Assembly: GCA_049972045.1 (NCBI GenBank)
Contig: JBMFKS010000013.1
Span: 1 to 44,766, forward strand
Reading direction: 5' to 3'
DNA length: 44,766 bases
DNA from: SpSt-77 sp049972045
GTDB taxonomy: Bacteria; Chloroflexota; Anaerolineae; B4-G1; DUEL01
Positions within the stretch are counted from its first letter, which is position 1. The number at the start of each line of letters is the position of its first letter. Made by a program: the position numbers and the translations under genes. The notes beneath the pieces were generated by a model that was not told where the DNA came from, did no database searches, and saw only the letters and a list, made by a program, of their open reading frames with translations. This document shows, one piece after another, positions 40,100 through 44,766 of this stretch.

Positions 40100-42568
40100 C
40101 TACGGCCCCCCGTAGAGGGCCGCGTAGACGGCGTAGTGCTCCCGAATCCGCTGCAGGTAGAGGCGCGTCTCTCCCATAGTGATCTGCTCCAGGAACCCAT
40201 CCGCATCCTCCCCCGCCGCGTCCAGCCAGCGCTGCGCGTTGGAGGGGCCGCCGTTGTAGGCCGCCAGCGCCACATCCAGCCGCCCGAAACGGTCCCGCTG
40301 CCGCGCCAGGTACCAGACCCCAAAGCGGACGCTGACGGAGGGGCGATAGAGATCGGCCGTGCGGTAGTTCGGCGGCCAGCCCAGTTGACCAGCGATGTAC
40401 TCCCCGGTGGAGGGGATGACCTGCATCAGGCCGTGCGCGGCCGCCGAGGAGGTCGCGATGGCCTCAAAGAGGCTCTCCTGGCGGACCAGCGCGAACAGCA
40501 GAAGGGGCGACAGCCCTTCCCGCTCCGCCTCGGCCACGATGAGGTTTTCGTAGTACGTCGGATAGGCCAGGCGGGCCAGGAAGGGCGGAGCATCCAGCGG
40601 AGAGACGCCCGTGAGCCGCAGGACGGTCGCCGCCGCAATGATGGAGGACCGGTAGAGGCCAATATCGCGGAAGAGGAGGGCCAGTCGGTACTGGGTGAGG
40701 GCGTCTGCGGCGGTGGCTTGCCGGAGTGCTTCCAGTTCGCCCTTCGCCTCTTCGGGTCGGCCCAGCCGCCAGAGTTCCAACCCGCGCGCCAGGCGGGGGT
40801 CGCTCAGGAGCACCGCGTCCGGCTCGCCCAGGTGGTCCGGGGCAATGCCCAGACGTGCGGCCAGCCAGGCCTCCGCCTCGGCCCGCATCTGGGGCGTCTC
40901 CGGAGTGGGGGCGTAGCGGACCGGTGGGAAGGGCGGGGCAGTCGGGTCGGCCAGCAAGTCCGCCGCGCGCAGGCCGTAGTAGCCGGTGGGGTCGGCCCGG
41001 ACGGCTTGGCTGAAGGCCTCGGTGGCCGAAAGAGTCTCCCCGGCGGCCAGGTACGCTTTGCCCAGCCAGAGGAATCCGGCGGCCCGGTAGGGGGACCCGG
41101 GGTATCCGTCTACCAGGGTCTGCCAGAGGGCCGTGGCGGCCTCGGGGGCGCCCAGGCGGTAGCGCAGGAGGCCCGCCCGCAGAAGAGCCCGCGGGGCGTC
41201 ACCGGAGGCCGGGAAGGTGCGGTGGACGGCCTCGTAGAGGTCGGCGGCCTCCTCTGCCCGTCCGGCGCGCTCCAGGAGCCCGGCGGCGGCCCAGAGGGCC
41301 TCCGACGCGCGGGGGTGGTCGGGCGCGGTCGCCGCGAAGGTCCGGTAGGTCTGCACCGCACCGTCCACATCCCCCTGCGCGGCCAGCGCCTGCGCCCAGC
41401 CCATCCACCCGTCCCCCCAGTGCTCGTTTTCCGGATGGGTCTCCACCAGGACGCGGAACTGGGTGGCGGCCAGTCCGGGGCTCCCCGCGGCCAGGTGGGC
41501 CAATCCGGCGTAGTAGTGGGCATCGCCGGAGTGGGTCTGGGGGTAGGCGTTGATGTAACGGTAGAGGGCCTCCACGGCGGGCCCGTAGGCGCCGCCGTAG
41601 TAGTCCACAATCCCGCGCGTCAGGTCGTCCACCGGCACTCCGGCGTTCACCAGGGCGATGAGGGACTGGTAGGCCCAGGGGCTCTGGGGATAGTTCTGGA
41701 CGACGTCCAGAAAACGGTCGTAGGCCTCGTCGGACCGGCCCAGCAGGAGGAGGGTCTGGGCGGCCTGGTGCTGGATGCGGGCACGGTACTCCGGAATGCG
41801 GGCGCGGGCCAGGATGAGATCATATTGCGCCAGCGCGCCCTCGTAGTCTCCCTGGGCGGCCCGCACCAGGGCCAGTTTCTCCCGCATGCCCACCTCAAAG
41901 GAGAGGTCGGGGGCTGCGTCTATGGCGGACTGGTAGGCATCGGCGGCGGCGGGGTAATCCGTTCCGGCGGAGAGCGCGTCCCCCAGCCATTCGTAAAGGT
42001 ACGGGGCGATGGCCGTCCCCTCCTCCAGGTAGGCTCGGTACTGCTGAGCCGCGCCCAGCGGGTCTCCCTGGCCCATCAGCGCCTGGGCCAGCAGGAAGCG
42101 GGCATCGTGGGCCTCCGGAGAGGCCGGGAAGCGGGTCAGGAGTTCCTGGAGGACAGTCATAGCCCGATAGTGGTCCTCCTCCAGGAGCAGGGCCCGGCCC
42201 AGGCTCAGCAGGGCCCGGGGGGCCTGCGGGCCGTTGGGGTCGGCAAAGTAGGCGGCCTGGAGAGCCGGGAGGGCCGTTTCGGTGTCGCCGACCGTCAGCG
42301 CCTCCTCCCCCTGCCGGAGGAGGACATCCGGAGACGGGGTGGGCGTGGGGGTCGGCGTGGGGGAGGGAGTCGGTGTGGGGGTGGGCGTCGGCGTCGGCGG
42401 GGAGGTGGCCGTGGGGGTGGGCGTGGGCGCCGGGACCGGCAGGCCCTCCAGACGGCAGGCCAGGGCCGCCAGCAGGAGGAGCAGGGAGGCCCACGCCAGG
42501 TAACGGATGGGCCTGCTCTGGAATGGCGGCCACGAAGAGAGAAAGGCACGAGGGTTGCGAATGCTCAT
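40100..42568 (-). CDS. TPR-repeat lytic transglycosylase (Slt70-like) lipoprotein
   Basis: Cleaves peptidoglycan glycan strands; 822 aa. The signal region ends LLAALACRL, Cys38 being a likely lipidation site, and a Thr-Pro-rich linker (about 46-78) follows. Residues about 85-620 are TPR-like helical repeats (roughly a dozen units), as in Slt70's superhelical domain. The C-terminal SLT domain has the catalytic glutamate Glu698 in VRQESLF, then HGLMQVIPSTGEYIA and LALAAYNGGPSNAQRW. No ribosome site is seen; the -10 box ends 7 nt before the ATG, so the mRNA is probably leaderless. The promoter is divergent from that of iorA. Confidence 0.92.
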   Translation of the reverse strand: MSIRNPRAFLSSWPPFQSRPIRYLAWASLLLLLAALACRLEGLPVPAPTPTPTATSPPTPTPTPTPTPSPTPTPTPTPSPDVLLRQGEEALTVGDTETALPALQAAYFADPNGPQAPRALLSLGRALLLEEDHYRAMTVLQELLTRFPASPEAHDARFLLAQALMGQGDPLGAAQQYRAYLEEGTAIAPYLYEWLGDALSAGTDYPAAADAYQSAIDAAPDLSFEVGMREKLALVRAAQGDYEGALAQYDLILARARIPEYRARIQHQAAQTLLLLGRSDEAYDRFLDVVQNYPQSPWAYQSLIALVNAGVPVDDLTRGIVDYYGGAYGPAVEALYRYINAYPQTHSGDAHYYAGLAHLAAGSPGLAATQFRVLVETHPENEHWGDGWMGWAQALAAQGDVDGAVQTYRTFAATAPDHPRASEALWAAAGLLERAGRAEEAADLYEAVHRTFPASGDAPRALLRAGLLRYRLGAPEAATALWQTLVDGYPGSPYRAAGFLWLGKAYLAAGETLSATEAFSQAVRADPTGYYGLRAADLLADPTAPPFPPVRYAPTPETPQMRAEAEAWLAARLGIAPDHLGEPDAVLLSDPRLARGLELWRLGRPEEAKGELEALRQATAADALTQYRLALLFRDIGLYRSSIIAAATVLRLTGVSPLDAPPFLARLAYPTYYENLIVAEAEREGLSPLLLFALVRQESLFEAIATSSAAAHGLMQVIPSTGEYIAGQLGWPPNYRTADLYRPSVSVRFGVWYLARQRDRFGRLDVALAAYNGGPSNAQRWLDAAGEDADGFLEQITMGETRLYLQRIREHYAVYAALYGGP

Positions 42569-42575
42569 CGGAGGT

Positions 42576-42603
42576 ATTGTACCTCAAAAAGGGAGGGGGG
42601 CAA
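42576..42603 (-). promoter_or_regulatory. Promoter of the lytic transglycosylase gene (leaderless type)
   Basis: On the minus strand TTGCCC (42598-42603) and TACAAT (42576-42581) are 16 bp apart. Seven nucleotides separate the -10 box from the ATG at 42568, which places the start of transcription on the start codon. Confidence 0.72.
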
Positions 42604-42609
42604 CCGCGG

Positions 42610-42637
42610 TTGCAATCCCCACAGGTTATGCTATAAC
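42610..42637 (+). promoter_or_regulatory. Promoter of iorA
   Basis: TTGCAA (42610-42615) and TATAAC (42632-42637) are 16 bp apart. The -35 boxes of this and the divergent transglycosylase promoter are only 6 bp apart. The leader of about 100 nt contains a GC-rich hairpin. Confidence 0.65.
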
Positions 42638-42679
42638 TACACCGTGGCCTTCGGGTGGAGAAGAGGAGATGGGGTTGGG

Positions 42680-42710
42680 GGGCGGCGGCGGCCTCCGGCC
42701 GCCGCCGCCC
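42680..42710. repeat. GC-rich dispersed hairpin (GGCGGCGGCC family) in the iorA leader
   Basis: A 14-bp stem (42680-42693 with 42697-42710) around the loop TCC, extended by a bulged GGGTT/AACCC pairing. It would form in the iorA 5' leader, ending about 33 nt before the start codon. Confidence 0.75.
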
Positions 42711-42743
42711 AACCCGCACTTTCAGGATGCATGAAGGAGAGCA

Positions 42744-44546
42744 ATGAAGCGAGTACTTTCAGGGAATGAGGCGATCGCGCTGGGGGCATGGGAGGCGGGG
42801 GTGCGGTACGCCGCCGCCTACCCGGGCACCCCGTCCACCGAAATTCTGGAGAATCTGGCCCAGTATCCGGGCGTGGTGGCGGAATGGGCCAGCAACGAGA
42901 AGGTCGCGCTGGACGCGGCCATCGGCGCCGCCTTCGGCGGCGCCCGCGCGCTGGCAGCGATGAAACACGTCGGCGTCAACGTCGCCGCCGACAGTCTGAT
43001 GTCCGTCTCCTACACCGGCGTCAAAGCCGGGCTGGTGCTGGTCTCCGCCGACGACCCGGGCTGCTTCTCTTCCCAGAACGAGCAGGATAACCGCCAGTAT
43101 GCCCGCTTCGGCAAGTTCCCATGCCTGGAGCCCTCGGATAGCGAAGAGGCCCGGCAGTTCACCCGCCTGGCCTTTGACCTGAGCGAGGAGTTCTCCACGC
43201 CGGTCCTGCTCCGCTCCACCACCCGCCTTTCCCACTCCAAGTCGCCGGTGGAGGTGGCGATGCCGGAGGGCCCCCGGAATCTGGAGCCGTTGCCGCCCTT
43301 TGAGCGGCGGCCGGAGCGGTACGTCATCGTGCCGGCCCACGCCCGCCGCCTCCACCCCTGGGTGGAGGAGCGCCTGCAGAAGATCGCCGCCTGGGCCGAA
43401 ACCGCGCCCGTCAACCGCATAGAGTGGGGCGACCGCTCCCTGGGCATCATCACCTGCGGGATGGCCTATCAGTATGCCCGCGAACTCTTCCCCAACGCGT
43501 CCATTTTGAAACTGGGACTGGTCTACCCGCTCCCGCGCCGGATGATTCAGGACTTCGCCGCGCAGGTGGAGCGACTGGTGGTCATAGAGGAACTGGACCC
43601 CTTCATAGAGGAGCAAGTGCGGGCGTGGGGGATTCCGGTGGCCGTGGGGAAGGACTTCTTCCCGCTGACCGGTGAACTGACGCTGGCGCGGGTCCGGGAG
43701 GCCGCGCTGCGGGCCGGGCTTCCCGTGGGGCCGATGCCGGAGCGGGTGGAGCCGCTGACCGCACCGGTCGTCCCGCCCCGGCCCCCCGCGATGTGCCCCG
43801 GCTGCCCGCACCGTGCCTTCTTCTACAACCTGCGCCGCTGGCGGCGGCAGGCCGTCTTCCCCGGCGACATCGGCTGCTACTCCATGGGCTTCCAGCCGCC
43901 CTTTGACGCTATGGACAGCATCATCTCTATGGGTGCCAGCATCGGCATGGCGCACGGGCTGAAGAAGGCGGGGGCCCAGGAGAAAATCATCGCGATCATC
44001 GGCGACTCTACCTTCTTCCATGCCGGCCTCTCCCCGCTGGCCAATGCCGTCTACAACGGGAGCAACATCGTGGTGGCCGTGCTGGATAACCGCATCACGG
44101 CGATGACCGGCGGGCAGCATCATCCGGGGACCGGCATCACCCTGCAGGGGAGCCAGACTCGGGCGATTGACGTTGCACCGGTGGCCCGTGCGCTGGGCGT
44201 GGAGCACATCTGGGAGGTAGACGCCTGGGACGTGCGGGGCATCAACGACGTCCTGAAGGAGGCCATGGCGGTGGAGGAAGGGCCCGCCGTGGTGGTGGTC
44301 CGGGGGGCCTGCGTCTTCACCCCCTACTTCCAGCGGCGGCCCACGGTGGCGGTGGACCCGGAGACCTGCAACGGCTGCGGCACATGCTTCCGGGTGGGAT
44401 GTCCGGCCATCCTGAAGAGCGAGACCATAGACCCCCGCACCCACCAGCCGAAAGCGACCATAGACACTCTCCTCTGCACCGGTTGCACCGTCTGCCTGCA
44501 GGTCTGCCCGCAGCGGGCGATTTATGAGACAGGGGGAACGGTGTAG
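42744..44546 (+). CDS. iorA: Indolepyruvate:ferredoxin oxidoreductase alpha subunit
   Basis: Oxidises aromatic 2-oxoacids (from Trp, Phe, Tyr) to aryl-acetyl-CoA with reduction of ferredoxin; 600 aa. The N-terminal pyrimidine domain begins LSGNEAIALGAWEAGVRYAA and has YPGTPSTEI and NEKVALDAAIGA; the TPP domain follows CPGCPHRAFFYNL and contains GDIGCYSMG and IIGDSTFFHAGL; the C-terminus holds two [4Fe-4S] motifs, CNGCGTCFRVGCP and CTGCTVCLQVCP, ferredoxin-like. Full-length. The beta subunit iorB usually follows directly; in the remaining 220 bp there is only a repeat, so iorB is elsewhere or beyond the window. The ADP-forming ligase upstream could use its product. Confidence 0.95.
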   Translation: MKRVLSGNEAIALGAWEAGVRYAAAYPGTPSTEILENLAQYPGVVAEWASNEKVALDAAIGAAFGGARALAAMKHVGVNVAADSLMSVSYTGVKAGLVLVSADDPGCFSSQNEQDNRQYARFGKFPCLEPSDSEEARQFTRLAFDLSEEFSTPVLLRSTTRLSHSKSPVEVAMPEGPRNLEPLPPFERRPERYVIVPAHARRLHPWVEERLQKIAAWAETAPVNRIEWGDRSLGIITCGMAYQYARELFPNASILKLGLVYPLPRRMIQDFAAQVERLVVIEELDPFIEEQVRAWGIPVAVGKDFFPLTGELTLARVREAALRAGLPVGPMPERVEPLTAPVVPPRPPAMCPGCPHRAFFYNLRRWRRQAVFPGDIGCYSMGFQPPFDAMDSIISMGASIGMAHGLKKAGAQEKIIAIIGDSTFFHAGLSPLANAVYNGSNIVVAVLDNRITAMTGGQHHPGTGITLQGSQTRAIDVAPVARALGVEHIWEVDAWDVRGINDVLKEAMAVEEGPAVVVVRGACVFTPYFQRRPTVAVDPETCNGCGTCFRVGCPAILKSETIDPRTHQPKATIDTLLCTGCTVCLQVCPQRAIYETGGTV

Positions 44547-44660
44547 GGGCAGCCCCTTGGCGGCGGGAGAGGGGAGGGTTGAATCCCCCTTTCCCCAGGA
44601 AAGATCGCCCGGCCGTAACCTCCGGGCTCATCAGCGAGGCAAAACTCAATAACAGGACTT

Positions 44661-44766
44661 GTGGTTTGTCAACAGCACTTTTGTGGGTCTTTGCGCCCTC
44701 CAGTAGGGCAACTGTTCACAGTTGCCCTACTGGGGGCCTGCAAGGGCCCCTGGCCGCGTCGGCAAT
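44661..44766 (-). repeat. Composite dispersed repeat, copy 3 (reverse, cut by window end)
   Basis: Read on the minus strand it runs from ATTGCCGACGCGGCCAGGGG through the palindrome TAGGGCAACTG-TGAA-complement to the tail ending GACAAACCAC at 44661. It matches copy 1 closely over more than 100 bases. The sequence beyond CAC differs in all three copies, which fixes that boundary of the element. Confidence 0.85.

Noticed and set aside
40136..42769. Very long open frame (877 codons) on the plus strand opposite the transglycosylase gene
   Set aside because: It is the complement of a high-GC gene with strong third-position bias; its translation is repetitive Gly/Val/Arg-rich text without motifs, while the minus strand shows a complete TPR-SLT protein.

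Overview
The window is a GC-rich (roughly two thirds G+C by eye) chromosomal segment from a bacterium that is most plausibly a member of the Chloroflexota, Anaerolineae-like. This placement is inference from gene style: a Thr-Pro-linker lytic transglycosylase lipoprotein, an ADP-forming acyl-CoA synthetase fusion, iorA, cyclic-di-AMP receptors, menA/menG, and many short dispersed palindromes. There is no rRNA and no taxonomic marker strong enough to be certain. No phage, plasmid or CRISPR locus is visible.

Left part (1-12150, minus strand): an anaerobic-respiration island. A promoter near 12145-12173 drives a PhnD-like binding lipoprotein, a cysteine-rich sensor kinase, a NarL-type response regulator and a ferritin-like protein, ending at a strong hairpin (7788-7820). 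A second promoter (7695-7723), preceded by direct repeats, drives a MOT1-type molybdate transporter, MobA, a four-cluster ferredoxin subunit, an NrfD-type membrane subunit and a Tat-exported molybdopterin catalytic subunit, ending at a terminator (500-533). The B-C-A gene order and the PhnD-like sensor recall tetrathionate (TtrSR/TtrBCA) and arsenic-oxyanion (AioXSR/ArxXSR/Arr) systems. Here sensing, molybdate uptake, cofactor maturation and the reductase are all in one place.

Middle (12400-28800): cdd, a CorC/HlyC-type CBS membrane protein and glmU on the minus strand. Divergently there is a small HARE-HTH-like protein, then a 164-bp MITE-like element and a STAND-type ATPase translationally coupled to an MFS transporter. 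Facing these is a cell-surface polysaccharide operon (glycosyltransferase, polyprenyl-phosphate sugar transferase, GT-C glycosyltransferase, alpha/beta hydrolase). Upstream of it lie a SAM methyltransferase and pstB-pstA-pstC, without pstS.

Right part (28800-44766): two tandem, complementarily degenerate cyclic-di-AMP receptor genes; a repeat cluster; a membrane protein and an orphan sensor kinase; tRNA-Val(CAC); an AmmeMemoRadiSam-type radical SAM gene; a CvpA-like gene; an M19 dipeptidase; a small membrane-anchored unknown; an ADP-forming acyl-CoA synthetase; menA and menG; a TPR-SLT lipoprotein; and iorA, whose partner iorB is not seen before the window ends.

Window-wide signals: the tetranucleotide TCGA is almost absent (four copies found by reading every line) and codon choice bends around it (ATA-GA and TTT-GA). 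Several genes have a -10 box only 7-10 nt before the start codon and no Shine-Dalgarno, suggesting leaderless mRNAs. At least five families of short dispersed hairpins or repeats punctuate the intergenic regions.
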